DNA from: Pyrocephalus nanus
Taxonomy: Eukaryota; Chordata; Aves; Passeriformes; Tyrannidae
Reading direction: 5' to 3'
Assembly: GCA_038380795.1 (NCBI GenBank)
Contig: CM076260.1
Coordinates: 75,801,843 to 75,865,842, forward strand
Length of the DNA stretch: 64,000 nt
In this document: piece by piece, positions 28,301 to 40,761 of the stretch
Layout: every line of letters begins with the position of its first letter
How positions within the stretch are numbered: position 1 is the stretch's first letter
Position numbers and translations under genes: made by a program
Notes under the pieces: model-generated
What the model saw: only the letters and a program-made list of their open reading frames with translations
Databases searched by the model: none
Told to the model about the DNA's origin: nothing

Positions 28301-31300
28301 CTTTTACAACTTTGCCTAACTTGTAAGAACATAATGGTAGAAACCTAACAAACATAAGCGCACATGCAAACTCTTCTCCCATCTCAATGCATTTTCAGGT
28401 AAATATTACTGACCAAATATTTCTGCATGGTCAGTAGCTAGGGTATTATAAGAAACTTGACAATTTCTCTTTTTTATTCCTCTCCACAACAACATTTGTC
28501 TTGCAGAGTTGTTCTCTACCTATATGTAAGAGTTCAGTATTTAAGTCTGAGGTTTGTGAAAGCAGGTTTGGGGAAAAAGGGCTAAATGTAATCAATATGG
28601 CAACTATTCAAAACAGAGAATGCAAGCTTTTACTGCTCAACTAAGTTCTATTATTCGAAAACCCTTTTCATCAGAAAATACTCATAGCAAACCGAGCATG
28701 CAAGCATTAAAATAGATATTAAGAAAACAGAAATACCCAGTTGAAGACAAGTTTAGAGGAGATTTGTCAAGTGATGCATTACTATGAAGACATATTTTAG
28801 ATGTATGTTACATAAAAGTAGACTTGCCACTGTAGTAATATAAGCAATAAGAATATATAAACAGTTAGCATTCAGCTAGGTTACTTTTCAGAATTTAAGG
28901 AATTAAAGGACCTAAACGACTTGTTTCATACCTTTTATTCAATTTAACTACCCAGAATACTTCAGTTTCTTTGGCTACTCATTGCTGCACCTGTTTCCAA
29001 AACATCTTCAGCTGGCTTAGCCCGTGACTAATAGCAGCCATTTCCAGGGAGTGGCTATTTAAAGAAAGATCCTTCCTCTGATTCCATAAAACTGTTCAAT
29101 ATATTAAAGAACAGGAATAAAATTTTTGTAGTTGTATAGGTGATATAAGAGTCTGTTCACTGCTTTCAAGTGTGCTGAAGCTATTATGTAAAGCTCATTT
29201 TTTTTCCTTAAAAGTCTTTAAGCCTCTTATACTAAAACCTTCATTTTTTTAGCCTCTTTTCAAAAAGTAACATTTAGGATTACCAAAATGAAAGAGAAAA
29301 ATTCTATCTTAAGTTTTACTTGATAGCCTTTTCTATGTCAACAATTCTGCTGTTACTTTCCACATTAAACCCTGTTCTGTTCTCAAAAACTGAACAAGAG
29401 GCACTCTTAAGAGGTCCTCGGTTCCAGAGTTAATGCTGCATTCTTACCATGCCTATCAACAGAGTATCAGTGTCTCCATCAAATCAGCATGTTACAGTAT
29501 CAACTTCGTATGTCAATGAAATTCTAATTCATTACATGTTTATGATCAGTGTTTTTTCCCTAAGCCTAAGAAGATAATTAAAGAGGAATTCTGAAATACA
29601 TAGCTTAACGGATAAACCTAATCTTCCAATATGACTGTATGACTAATCAGCCCACTGTAACGTTTGCTTTCACAGAAATATTGTGCATCACCACTGCTAA
29701 AAGAGGAATACACAGCTAAAGCACGCTGGCCTTTCTTAGCAATTGATGTGTGCCCACACACTCATGTACTTGGCTGGAATGTTGTTTCAGTGGACACAAA
29801 GGCTGTATTAAGAGAAACTGCCAGATAAAAGAAAAGATGCTGCAGTTCCTTTAAGACTAAGGAGTTTTCTTGTAAACACAAGTCCAATTTGCAGATCACA
29901 TTCAAGTATTGTAGTGTATATTTTTCCATCCCAGGTTCAACTGTGGGCAAGCATAGTAAGGATATCCCTCTACAGCAGTAAGATAGTATCTGGATTTGTC
30001 TGGAATCAAACACCTGAAGTTTACCATTTTCTTTTTGTTTGTTTGTTTTTATATATACATATATATATATTTCTAAGAAGATCACAATTTGCTTGCTCAA
30101 AATTCCAGCTAAGTAAAAACAATATAGCTAACTAGAGAAACTTGATCAGGCCAGCTTAAGCATCATGAATGATTTTTATTCCACAAAATAGAAGCTATGT
30201 TTGATATTTATGTCATACGATAATTAAGATTTAGTTACACCATTTCAGATGTTCCAATAAGTGCTGTTGCACAGTAAGTTACTCCAGTTAGAAACAGGCA
30301 GATTGTTCTCTATTTTAATGCAAAACAGAATAAGTATAACTTTACTGATCTGAAATCAGTACTACTGGAGATAAAAATAAAAGCATTCCACTAATTTAAA
30401 ACTCACCTACTACCACTTGAGTTGGTATCTAGATGCTAACAATACCATGCACATTACCAGTGAAAAAAGTCTGTCGTAGTAGGACATACACCTCTGTCTG
30501 ATTAATATATTATTAATATTACACTGTCATCAAAAGAGAATTTGTCTTACTCTACAGAATATAACAAAAGCAGCTCATTCAGTTTTCTTGCATCTAGAAA
30601 CCTAAAGAACCCTGCCCTGCTAAGTGTATATATAAATATGTATTTTGTATTATGTAAAATGTATAGAGTGAAATATGTTTAACTCATCAGTCCAATTTTG
30701 GATCCCATCAGACACAGTACAGTGAAATCAGAATATTAGCTCAACAGCCAAACAGTTACTAACAAAGAAAAACTGAATTGCTGCAGACAGACATCTAATA
30801 TATATACTAACACTTTCTGGAACTTCACAATAAGTTTTTCCAGGGAACACACCTGACAGCAGCCTTAGCGGCCCAACTCTAAAATGGATCAAGAATATCA
30901 GAATATATTTGAAGTGTGACTCTTGGCAGGTTTCCGCCCACATATCCAATACTGTACAGCATCAGGTGGCATAATGTTTTGTGCCACTTGATTTTTAGGA
31001 ATATAAAAACTGCACTAGTAGTCTATGAGTAAAGGAATGAATCCAAGCTTTAATGACTTTTAAATTGTCCAACATTGCAGGAAAATAGGCATGAAATTCT
31101 ACAAAGACGACAAAGACACTTTACAGTTACCCAAATCATGTTCTACGTGTAAATGTACGTGGATTGTAATTTTAAAGTTCTGGAAGAGCACCTCAGAATG
31201 AATATGCATTTAAAAAAATGGAAATGACTCAAAGCTGAATTACAGTCTCCATTTTTGTCTCAGTTCCCAGCAGCAAGGTATTGGTACATATCATACTTTA

Positions 31301-34300
31301 ATTTTCAAACAATAGTGCAGTCTTACTTATGCTTAAGTATTTCACTGTCTCCCTTGATGCACATCTAGCAGGACAACCCTCTAAAGAAATTAAAGTGGAA
31401 ATTTATAAAACTGTTGCTAAGTTTTCAAAAATGCATTTATATTTATGGAAGTACAAAGCTTAAGAATTATATATATTTTATTTCTAAGTTCAGTGATATA
31501 ATTTGAGGTAACATTCATTTAATATTACAGCAACATCTATCTTTCAATAAGCAGAGCAGTAAAATAAGTTAAAAAGTGAAAACACATATTCCATTACAAA
31601 TTCCTGAATTCTGAAATGCTGGTATAACATGTACTCATTTCCAAAATGTCTCAACCTCTTATTTTTATTCCCAGGAAAAGAAGTTACATCAACCTAAGTG
31701 TCACAGCATTAACAAAAAGATTAAACTAATGCTTTCACTTAAACACTCATACAGGATATTGGAAAGTCTATCTTCCACCATTCTAAATTAATTTACAGTA
31801 TTCTTTGTGAGTCTTAGAAGAATGTATTCCACATTTATTTTAAAGAAAATGTGAAGTTTTAAATATACAAACAAGAGATTTAGCGATTGCAAGCTGCTCT
31901 TGAGAGGATAGCTGAAAATAGGAAGGAAAAAAATTATCACAGTGGATCAGATTGCCCTGCCACAAATTGAAACACTTTTTCCAGATCAGAAGAGAATGTG
32001 AAAAAATATACAAATTACTCTCTACTACATTATTTATTACTAGGTAAAACCTTGAATATGAATTTTGCTGAAGTCAAATCCCATCTCCCAAATACCATTT
32101 AGAAGGATTGTGTAAACATTGAAGAATAATAAGTTAGAAGGGCATCTAAGGGAGAAAGAATCATAGATAAAAGTTCAGTGAGAACCCAAATTCCTGGAAA
32201 GTGAGATAACAAATGTCATCAAAATTTTTGCATTAATTTCCTAGTAATGAGCAGAAAATGTCGTACATCTCACTCTATCCTCTCCAACTGGCATTAACAC
32301 CCAACTGTCACCAAGTCTCCCCTTGTCTACCCATAAATATATGGACCTTCTTAACAGTACAAAAAAAAAAAAATCAGAAGTTTGACTTCTATTCCCTTCA
32401 ATTTCCTTATCAAAGAAAGAGTGATGTAATTTATCCCCAAATTATCATTCCCTATTGTTTTAATTTGGAACCAACACAGCATGATTGCTTACATCTTCCA
32501 CTCATTGGTAAAAATACCTATTGTCAGAGCGTATTATTAACATAAGTATTAGTTACATGAAGACTGTCACCTTGACACGATAGAAATCTAATATCTATAA
32601 ATATTTTTCTGCAGAAAATTATAATACCAACAGTTTTTCTAATTTAGGGAGAAAGAGACATAATTGCTATTAATGGCATTCTTTCCAAATACTGAATAAG
32701 AACCTGAGGGAGGAGAGGAACTCTTCTTTAAAACCTCTTCATCTTTTGAAATTATGTTTACCATATCAAAAATTAAATTTTATTCATCACCTTCAAGGTA
32801 CAGCATCAATTCCTTTTAATCTTTTCACTCAACACTTTCTAGAAAACATGGACTTCAAACCTATAGAGAAGTCCAGCACTCTACCTAGCAAGCAAGCATA
32901 GAAAACCCCCTATGGCAATTTCACCTGTAGAGAGTTTACAAAGTGTTTAGCCTGTAAACTGCTAACTTGGCAGAGGGATGGGGAAGAATGTGTGTTCACA
33001 AGCAGTTTAAATCAATCTGAATCAGTCTCTATGCACTACTGCTTTCATCTCCTTCCTTCCTCTGCCAGGGATCAGCCAGGACAGGGAATGACTGCAACTG
33101 AAGAGTAAATGTATCTAATTGTTCTTCATTTTAGTTTAGTTCCATGTACTCTGGGACCATACAAATGGATTGCTAGCATGAAAGACAAGAATAAACAGCC
33201 GGGATTGGAAGAAGGACCCAAGACTGCATTCTTCCATGACCATACAAGCTGAATTTGACAACCTACTTATGAAACCAAATCCTTTGCTATTGGTTGTTGG
33301 GGGACAAACCAACAGATTAAACAATGAGAAAAACAGTGTTGTTCAACAGTTAGTCCAGTTTGGGTGATCTGCTCTGCAACAGAGCTCTACAGATGTTTGC
33401 ACTCACAATTAGCTTAAATGACAACTGATGAATGCTGTCTCTATATAGGTACTCCTTAAGGTGATCTGCGTAAGTCACCATCAAAGACTACATAATTTGG
33501 GAGTTCTGAATGCTAAAAGGTCTTTTCTTCAGCATACTGACTACCCTCTTCACTCGAGAGCATATACAGGCTCAAAAACAGCAACGGGAGCAAGTAACTT
33601 TAGGTTAACTGGCAATACTACTGCTAATGCTCACAGTAAGGAAAACGCCTTTTCATAGCTCAGCACAATGTTTCTGCTTAGCTCATAGGAAATTCTTTTT
33701 CACAGTGTTCCCAGCAAGTTCAGGAACCCCCAAAATAGTGCTCCACATTCAGTTAATTAATAAACACTCAAGAAATCAGTGTCACACAGTGGTCGCACAT
33801 AAGGCAGGCAAGTCACCTCAGTCCTAGTTTCCTACAGGTAACTCAGCAACACCCTCCACCACCCTGCTCTGACATTCTCACAACTGGGTTTCCAGAGCCT
33901 GCTTACCAACTGTTCTTGCTAAACAGGTCATGACTGCTTTATAGACTGCCAAAAAAACCCAACCAAACAAACAAAAACAACAACCCAAACAATACTGCTT
34001 TATTAATTTCTCCTCTGCTTCAAACTAATCTTCAGAAAGAAAGTAGATGTCTTGTCAAGTATAGAATATCAAAGTGGCTCGCTGATTTTTCTATACTTGA
34101 ATTCCTTGAAATATCCTCTCATATGGTCACCCCATGTTAATAGAAAAAAAAAAAAGAACAAAAAACCCAACTACCCAGATTTATGACTTTCCATCAAAAC
34201 CTTTTAAAATAATTATTCTAACACACATTAAATCACTAACATTTAGTTCATGCATAAGGCTAAATATTTTTCTTAGTTCCCTGGAGGCCTTTTGAAGTTT

Positions 34301-37300
34301 TCTAGAAGTCTTTAAAAATCCATTTCATGCACATATCGTATCCAAGCAAATATCCAGGAAGTGGTAGTAAGCACAGTAACTGGACAACACTAGAAGTGCT
34401 AAATAGAAAAGGCAGAAAAGTGGTATTTGTTACTGAAATATATTAACTAAAAAGTAAGCAGCTGTACAAACCCTGACTTACCAACATTTCTCAGCTGTGA
34501 GGCAAAAAGAGTTCAAGATCTGTATTTTTCAGCTTTGTACATTTCAGTAAAAACAGCTGAAGTGCCTATTATAGTAAGTAGAAATGCAAAGAATCTATTG
34601 TTGCATTTCACAACAGGTAGTGAACAGAAAGTAGGTTAACTACTTTCAAGTATGAACTGATAAATAATCTAGCATTTGGGTAGCTGTGTATCACATTAGG
34701 GTGCCAAGTAAATTTAAACTCTAGGTTTTTCTATAAATGTTTTTGTCTTTTTCAAATGAGGACACCTCAAACTCCCCTTTATTCTTCAGCCTATTATAAA
34801 AGTATATGTTTCTAAGCAATATGTATGTATCTATAGGATTTAAACAAAATTTGAAACCAATTTGTGACAACAGTATCATTTCCACTTGTCTCAAAGTTAG
34901 CCCTTATTTTTCAGTTTACGTGACCAGCAAAACATTCAGATTAAGTATTTGCTAGTAACTGTAAATCTTAGTATCTCAAAACCACTGCATTTTGTTTCAA
35001 AAGACTTTTCAACTACAATGCAGAATTTCTTTGAGAACAGACACCTAATGTGTACCACAGCACGCCTCTGCGCTACAAGTACACAATACTTGTTTCGGAT
35101 TACAAAGTGAAATGAATAACCATCTTAAAGTGTTCTAGTGAGGATATGCACATTCTTATTCTAACATTCTTCTTAAGAGAGTATGCTGACACAATAGTTA
35201 TGCTGCCATGAGAGCATTGATCCAAAAGTCTTCACCAACTTTAAAGATAATAATGCAGGCAACTTAACTGTTTTAATGCTCACAGTTTATTACAACTTCA
35301 GTCTTTTCAGTCTTCAGCCTTTTTTCCACTACATGGTCTAATTAACTTTGAGTCCTTATCAACCAATAAACTATTCAACAGCCACACACTACACATGCAG
35401 ATTTAGGTTGAAGACTTCCATGCTGTTTAGCCACTGTAAAATATACAAAGATTGACATTTAAAAAGTGCAAATAACTAATTTCAAAATAACAGATTATTC
35501 CAACATGAGTTGTAATTGCTGAGTGCAAGTGGTGTTTGCTTTCCTTTCTACATAATTATGAAAGCATGAGGAAGTCAATAACTGCCTCTGATCACTTGTT
35601 CCAACTGGAACATCAGGAAAGAACTTAAGAAAATCATTTTTCATAATGCAAAAGCGAGTTACAGGGGAAAACCACATCCTAAGACTTACCTGTTCTCCTG
35701 CCTCCCTCACAAAAATGAGGTACTCTTCCTTTATAAATCTCTATTTCTGCTGTAATTCAAATAATTAAGCAAAAAGTAAAAGGTCAGTACATTCCATGAC
35801 TGGTTTCCTGCCTGCATAAGAGCAGTGGTACTTTCAACTGACTTATGCTTGAAGTTGGAAATTAGTGACTGAAAAGTTTACTAGATATTTCACTTTTGTC
35901 CTCTGCTATACTGGCACAGAATATGAGCAATGGTCTGCCAGCTTTAAGGGAAAGCAGCTAAAAGCAGCTACAGCATCAGTGTGCACCGATGATCTCTGTG
36001 GATAGGTGGAGAGGTCACTAGGAGACACTACTGAAAACAAAAAGTAAATTCAGGATCAATTCAAATCAAACCAAAACAAAAACTCTACCCCAAACTGTAC
36101 ACACAGCCTCCTTAATTTGTTAATAAGGCAGCTTTACACAAGCACTCAGGAACATCTAGGGATATCAAGCAGAAATATCTACAACCATTAAATATTCCAT
36201 ATTTTACAGACTGAAAAACATTAACATGCAAATAGCATCAAAACATTTAAACAATTATTTCAGATCTCTTAATTCATAGAGCATTGCTGTAGCTTCTGGG
36301 ACCATCCACTATTTTGATCTCCAGATAGCAGTGAACTTTTTACTATAGTGGGCATATTACCTTCATTCACATATTTAAATGCTGTGATACATATTAAACA
36401 TCTCAGGGGCATTTGCAATAGTTCTTACTACAAATCATTGTTGAGATCAAGCTTGTGCTTGTTTCTTTCTTTAAAAGCAGAAACTCTGCTTTCCTGACTT
36501 TCAGGGGAAAAATAGAAACAAGTTGTAATATGTTTTTATATATATTGCTATCTACTTAGTAAGTAGTAATTTGATGGCATGTAATGAGTCTTTAAATCAA
36601 ACAGATTCTACATGCTTCTGAAGCATACTTAATGCAAAAAGGTCTTATGCAAAAGGTGCCTAAATTAAACAACTTCACTACAACATGCAAGCAATCCTAG
36701 CCATTATCTATACAAAAGTATTAACTATCAGAGGTCATTCAACACAAGAAAAAGTCTGATTTAGTAGAACTCACAATAACAAGCACAGTTATATTAAGAC
36801 TTGAATACTTCTTGGAAGACATATTTCAAGGCTGCTTAGAAGTGGTCTTTGCAGTCCATGAGAGGACTACTTAATAGGCTAAAGTTACTAATTTATACAA
36901 GGGACTTTATTTCCTTGGACTCAGCTGGGTTATTACAAGGAGAACAATTATGCCAACAGCTTTGGAGCTGGTAATCTCTCAGCAGGCAGTACACCTCTCT
37001 TGTCTCAAAGGGTTCCAAAATGCAAGAGCATGAGTAACTTACAGTTTTCTAATAATACAACTTGGTGTTCTTCCTAAATATACCTCACTGTGTTTTACAA
37101 AGAATAATAAACGTTCTATCCATATTACACAGGTGGGAAAAGAAGTCACTAAAGCTAAATGAGTTGTTCAAGTTCACCTAAAGAGACAAAGATACCAACA
37201 AGGAATCCAATTTTAATGCTCTATGCACCAGAATACACAACCCTCTACACCTGAAAGAATAACCAAGGCATAAATGAAAACAGAGGCCTCAATCAGGCAG

Positions 37301-39589
37301 TCAGCAGCAAGTCTGCAGTCAGCAGACTAGAAGCAAGACTAGGCCTTAAAGCTTTAAATCCTCTACATGCTAAAGTGTCCTTGAGGCACACACTCTTTCA
37401 ATAACTTACAAAACAAATGCACAGAAGTATGCAGTCATATTTAAACAGTATCTTGATCTAGTACAGTCAATGTTACCTTGTACTGATACAAACAGAAAGC
37501 TCATAATTCTCTTAAGCACTCTTCCTTACTTCTTATTTGACTAACTTGTATCCTTGTAAGCTTAACTAATAAATTACAAATTTAAGCCAGCCAGAAAGAC
37601 TGATACACTGTATTATAGTCGTAGTTAGACTACTGAATCTTAAAAATTTCTTTTGAGCCACAATTCTGTTAAAAGTTTCACTGTAGTAACTAAAGCTTCA
37701 ACGTAATGACTTACAGATTAACCTCCCTTAACATGACATGGCATAGTAAATAAAGTACTGGAAGTTATCTCAAGCAGATGTAAGTTTAACACTGTATATA
37801 CACAAATTGCAAAAATTGCAGACTTAAACTTAGCACTTGAACACTAACAGAAGTCATCCCAATTTTAAAAATAAACATGCAACAGTAGCACAAAACTTAT
37901 TGAAGAATAAGTAAACTTTTTTTATATATCTTTTTTAACAGGTTTCTGTGTTGCTACTTTAAATTTAATCATCTGCTATACATTCAATTCAGCTTGAAGT
38001 AGATCTTTATCACTATTTCACAGAACACTTTGTGTTCCACTTGTGATTTGACCTCCTTGTGCTCCCTTACTGTCTACCTATACATTAGTATGTCTCTAAA
38101 ACCACAGTATCTGAACCTAATCTCCATGGTAACTGTAAGATTTGTTTACATGGAAAAAGTATATTAGAAATGTATGTAAATTTAACTGTCATTTAAATAA
38201 CTGTTTTTTCCTTCTACGGGGAAAAAAGCTTCCTATACTGCCTCCTATTTACCTTGCTTCCATCTCCTGCATCCCCATCAAGCATTAAGCCACATTTGGA
38301 AAGCTCCCTATCATACAACCTCAATAGCCTGTTGTTGTAAATTCACAGTTTACTTTTCATAAGGCAGACATGCAGTATTTTAGATCTTAGCACTTGTTAA
38401 AAAAAGATCATAGAGAGGGCAATTAAAACATAATTTTAAAAAAATATTATCATAAAGTCACCAAAGTAAAAAAAACATGCTAAACCTTTAACAGCTATAC
38501 AAAAGACACTGCTGCTCAGCAACTCAGATCAATCTAGAAATTAAAAGAGTTTCTATCATTTAGCATTTCCAGCAGTGAATATAGTACTAGGAACACATTT
38601 TATGTAATACTCATTCACAGACAGTAGGCACAACTCTGATAGTGCAAGACCCCACATAGAGACTGCTCTGTTTTATTAATAAATACCAAAGAATTGATGT
38701 ACCACAGGTTTGTAACGATTGTCTTTTATAAGATTTACAGTATTTTGAAATGAGATTTACTGCTGCCCAGCAGGACCGGGAGCTGAATTACACAGGGGTC
38801 ATGGTAACAGTAAATGGCAGTTTGAGTGAGACATATCAGCAAAACGATAAAAAAAAACCCTAACAAACCCAGCTGCTAAAAACTACACAGGTCTTTGCCA
38901 CACACAGAAATCATTCTATTCCACTGATATATTTTCCTATAAAGCTTGTATAATATATTAAACATAAATAGTCTAGAAAGGTCTCAGAGAAGAAAAACGC
39001 CCGACAGTGAGGTACGTGAATACTTCACAGCACCAAGAGGAAAATTAGAACCTGTTTGAAAATCTTTCCGCACCTTACAGCAATCATTTCACTGCAGAGA
39101 ATCTCTTACACGCACCCTCCCTCTGATAACATCAAGATTATCCATTCAACAAAACTCCTATTAACGAACAAAAAGTAAGTAAATCTACCCCCTATTAAAG
39201 TAAACACGTTCGAAGAGCCAGCATTTCCCCTGCAATGTTACTTTCTCAAGCAGGGTGACTGTCCCCTGCTTCTCCATGAAGCAAGCTCAGCCCAGGCAGC
39301 CATGTCCTTATTCTCCTACAATGTTTCTGAAGGAGAACAACCTTTCTCAGGAAACTTACAGCTTCCCCCAGCATAACGCGGTGGAGCAAAGCCTGCCCCA
39401 CCATCAGCGAACGAGCGAAGGCACTGAAACACGGCAGTGGGGATGAAGCAGCCCGCAGTCTGGATCCGCACCAGCACTGAACCCCGCACCGGGGTCGGGA
39501 CAGATGGACTGACAGATAGGACAGCATTTCCCCATGCAACCCTCCCTCCTCTCTCTTCCCAGACACACAAGCGAGCGTTTTACCTTCAT
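1308..39589 (-). CDS. ARID4B: ARID4B, 5' part of the coding region (residues 1-118, partial)
   Basis: AT-rich interaction domain protein 4B (RBBP1-like 1) is a nuclear subunit associated with SIN3-HDAC corepressor complexes, with N-terminal Tudor/chromo-type domains and a downstream ARID DNA-binding domain. Five coding exons join in frame: 39584-39589 (MK), 10567-10677, 6039-6104, 5357-5447 and 1308-1387. The joined product has the ARID4B-specific stretches [56 protein letters not shown] and [20 protein letters not shown]. The [15 protein letters not shown] segment separates ARID4B from its paralogue ARID4A, which differs there. The 118 residues cover the N-terminal Tudor-type region only. 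The PWWP, ARID and chromo-barrel exons lie beyond position 1. All junctions are GT-AG. The start has A at -3. Assignment is by recalled family sequence; no search was run. Confidence 0.95.
3252..3274. repeat. AT-rich palindrome with an extra arm copy
   Basis: AATTAAACTTT, one A, then AAAGTTTAATT form 11-base inverted arms. A third copy of the right arm, AAAGTTTAATT, follows at about 3278-3288. It could form a small cruciform or hairpin. No function is implied. Confidence 0.75.
3382..3490. repeat. TG/TA microsatellite
   Basis: An imperfect run of GTATGT, TATTTA and alternating TA dinucleotides. The small ORFs translated through it (Tyr/Ile-rich) come from the repeat. Confidence 0.8.
5357..5447 (-). 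CDS. ARID4B: ARID4B exon 5 (residues 62-91, phase 1 at its end)
   Basis: This 91-base exon has acceptor TTGTATTTTAG and donor GTAAGA. It encodes [12 protein letters not shown], then [18 protein letters not shown], plus the first base of a split Val codon. It carries the second Tudor-type strand block, with the aromatic pair in WYTV. Confidence 0.96.
5448..6038 (-). other. ARID4B: ARID4B intron 4
   Basis: A 591-base GT-AG intron between exons 4 and 5. Nothing else was recognised in it. Confidence 0.93.
6039..6104 (-). CDS. ARID4B: ARID4B exon 4 (residues 40-61)
   Basis: This 66-base, phase 0-0 exon has acceptor TATTTTTTAG and donor GTAATA. It encodes [19 protein letters not shown] followed by PLK. 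This segment identifies ARID4B rather than ARID4A. It is too short to show up as an open reading frame and was found by reading the minus strand for family sequence between good splice sites. Confidence 0.95.
6105..10566 (-). other. ARID4B: ARID4B intron 3
   Basis: About 4.5 kb of AT-rich intron. The longest ORF (156 codons, minus strand, 8244-8714) has no recognisable motif. No RNA gene or mobile element was identified. Confidence 0.9.
10567..10677 (-). CDS. ARID4B: ARID4B exon 3 (residues 3-39)
   Basis: This 111-base, phase 0-0 exon has acceptor TTCTGTTCCAG and donor GTATGT. It encodes 37 residues beginning [20 protein letters not shown] and ending KRLVKVK. It is the first strand block of the N-terminal Tudor-type fold (pattern [17 protein letters not shown]). 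The second residue of the exon is Ile where human ARID4B has Leu. Confidence 0.96.
14465..15235. promoter_or_regulatory. Isolated CpG island within ARID4B intron 2
   Basis: About 770 bases of GC-rich, CpG-dense sequence sit abruptly inside AT-rich intron, about 24 kb from the main ARID4B promoter. The tract contains runs of CCCGC repeats, GGGGAGGGGCC-type GC boxes and a GCCAAT box near 15089. Avian CpG islands of this kind usually mark promoters. Candidate uses are an antisense or nested plus-strand transcript starting just downstream (TATA at 15242), an alternative ARID4B first exon reading left on the minus strand, or an intronic enhancer. Long ORFs inside it are Ala/Arg/Gly/Pro-rich on both strands and look like non-coding GC-rich DNA. 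Confidence 0.75.
15242..15249 (+). promoter_or_regulatory. TATA box at the 3' edge of the intronic CpG island
   Basis: TATAAAAA on the plus strand lies immediately right of the CpG island, with a plus-strand CCAAT box (GCCAAT, 15089-15094) about 150 bases upstream. If used, initiation would fall near 15,270, antisense to ARID4B. This is motif evidence only. Confidence 0.4.
15395..15769 (+). CDS. Unrecognised ORF downstream of the intronic CpG island (124 codons, speculative)
   Basis: The ORF starts at an ATG with A at -3, about 125 bases downstream of the predicted TATA-driven start, and ends at a TAG at 15767. The predicted protein ([20 protein letters not shown] at its N terminus, TMEYTF at its end) has no signal peptide, membrane segment or family motif that I recognise. 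Two upstream ATGs precede it (15338 and 15351), and the second uORF overlaps its start as ATGA. It may be a real nested antisense gene, the first exon of a longer transcript, part of a non-coding RNA, or chance. An ORF of this size is not rare by chance. It is listed because of its position relative to the promoter-like signals. Confidence 0.2.
   Translation: MNSFSAISIHNCCARAGVAAQAAAAEKLVYHLNKEQSLGDQSAISTNSVAEFSLAGKAGCWKGSAPAFKLIIPGRTDKWLDAHIIKEPAHLLNLDIYIGINSSGLPSVREETHGPLQSTMEYTF
23885..23904. repeat. (AAAC)n microsatellite
   Basis: Short tandem run of AAAC units within ARID4B intron 2. Confidence 0.8.
30032..30072. repeat. (TTTG)n followed by (TA)n
   Basis: A compound simple repeat in ARID4B intron 2: three TTTG units running into an alternating TA tract. 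Confidence 0.8.
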
Positions 39590-39645
39590 GATGAGCTCAG
39601 GCTGCGGTAAAAGCCTCGATCGTGGCTGAGCGGCCGAGGCTGGAC
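39584..39645 (-). CDS. ARID4B: ARID4B exon 2 (end of 5' UTR, start codon, residues 1-2)
   Basis: On the minus strand a pyrimidine-rich tract ending AATTCCAG (acceptor at 39646-39648) is followed by a 62-base exon that ends CATC-ATG-AAG and then GTAAAA. The ATG is at 39589-39587, and only Met-Lys is encoded before the intron. This split after MK fits the ARID4B N terminus, and the next exon continues with AIDEPPYL in phase 0. Position -3 is A, a favourable initiation context. Confidence 0.88.
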
Positions 39646-40761
39646 CTGGAATTTAAAACAAAGCGCTAAGGCACCGCACCAGCCGCTCGCACCGGGCGGG
39701 GGGAGGGGAGCCAGGGATCGGGGTGGGGGCGCTGAGCTCCTCCCGCAACTCTCCCTTTCCCTGCCCGGATCCCCCCTTTCCCCGCGGCTAACCCGCTCCT
39801 CTCTTTTCTCGGCCGCTGTTTCCTCCCGCGGCTCCCGCACGCCGCGGCTTCCCCTACACTCGCTGCCATTGACGCCATTTCTGTCAGAGGAGGAGAAACT
39901 TGCCACAACAACAACCCACCCCCGGCTGCCGCGGGGGGGGGGAGGAGGCGCCCCGGCCGCCTCCCCGGGGCGCTGCGCCCCCTCCCCGGGCACCGAGCGG
40001 CAGGAGAGCGCCCTCGGGGGTCCCAGCTCCGAGAACAACCCCCTTCTCGCTTCACTGCGGGGAGAGGGAAGAAGGAGAGAGGGAGGGAGGCTCTTCCTCC
40101 ATTGTACGAGGAAGAGTGCCCGTGTGCGCGGCAGGGGAGCGGGTGTCGGGAGCAACCCCCCCACACACCCCCGGCACACACACACGCTTTTGTAGGGGCT
40201 GCGGCTCCGAATCGCGGCGGCTCCTCCTCCCTCCGTCTGCCCCCCCCCAATAAAGGAAAGCGCTGACTCCGCCGCAGGAGTTTCGGCAGCAACAGCCGCA
40301 ACTCCCCAGCTCGGCGCAGCGAGTCCGGGCGGGGGGAGGAGGGAGGGCGGGCAGGAGGCGGCGGAGGGGGGGAAGAAAAGGAAGAAGAAGAAGAAAAGAA
40401 GGGGTCGGGGAGGGAGGAAGGGAGGGGGGCGGGGAGAAAGGGGCCCGACCTGCTCGGCGGGGACACGGAGCTTGTGTGCGAGTGTGGAGGAGGGGGCTCG
40501 TCCCTTCCCGGCCGAAGGGCTGAAGGAGAAGCCTCCGGTCCCTCCCCCCCGGCCCGCCGCTGGCTGTTTGGGGCGGGAGGGGGGAGCAGGAGGATCGGCG
40601 AGTCCCGCCGCAGTCTCGCTACGAGGAGAAAAACAAGCGCCCCCCTCCCTCCCTCTCTCTCCGCCGCACGCCCGGCCCTGCGCCCCCACGGGGCCCCGCG
40701 CCGCCTCCCTGCCCGCCGCCGGCGGGGCACGGGGGCTTCTTCTCCGGCTCGGCGCCCTCAC
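39646..40761 (-). other. ARID4B: ARID4B intron 1, inside the CpG island
   Basis: A GC-rich intron of about 1.1 kb between the presumed non-coding exon 1 and the ATG exon. It holds a purine-only tract at 40363-40404 and several G-runs. Long ORFs here on both strands are products of GC-rich sequence with few stops. Confidence 0.6.
40363..40429. repeat. Polypurine tract with (GAA)n core
   Basis: 42 uninterrupted purines (40363-40404), a TC, then 23 more purines (40407-40429) lie within ARID4B intron 1. On the transcribed sense of ARID4B this is a polypyrimidine stretch of CTT repeats. Mirror-like purine tracts of this kind can form triplex or G-quadruplex structures. Confidence 0.75.

Larger units (their letters stand above)
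10678..39583 (-). other. ARID4B: ARID4B intron 2 (about 28.9 kb)
   Basis: Very long intron separating the two-codon exon 2 from exon 3. It is mostly AT-rich and unannotated. The exception is a sharply bounded CpG island at about 14,465-15,235 with a plus-strand TATA box and downstream ORFs, listed separately. Scattered small microsatellites occur. I recognised no other gene in it. Confidence 0.88.
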
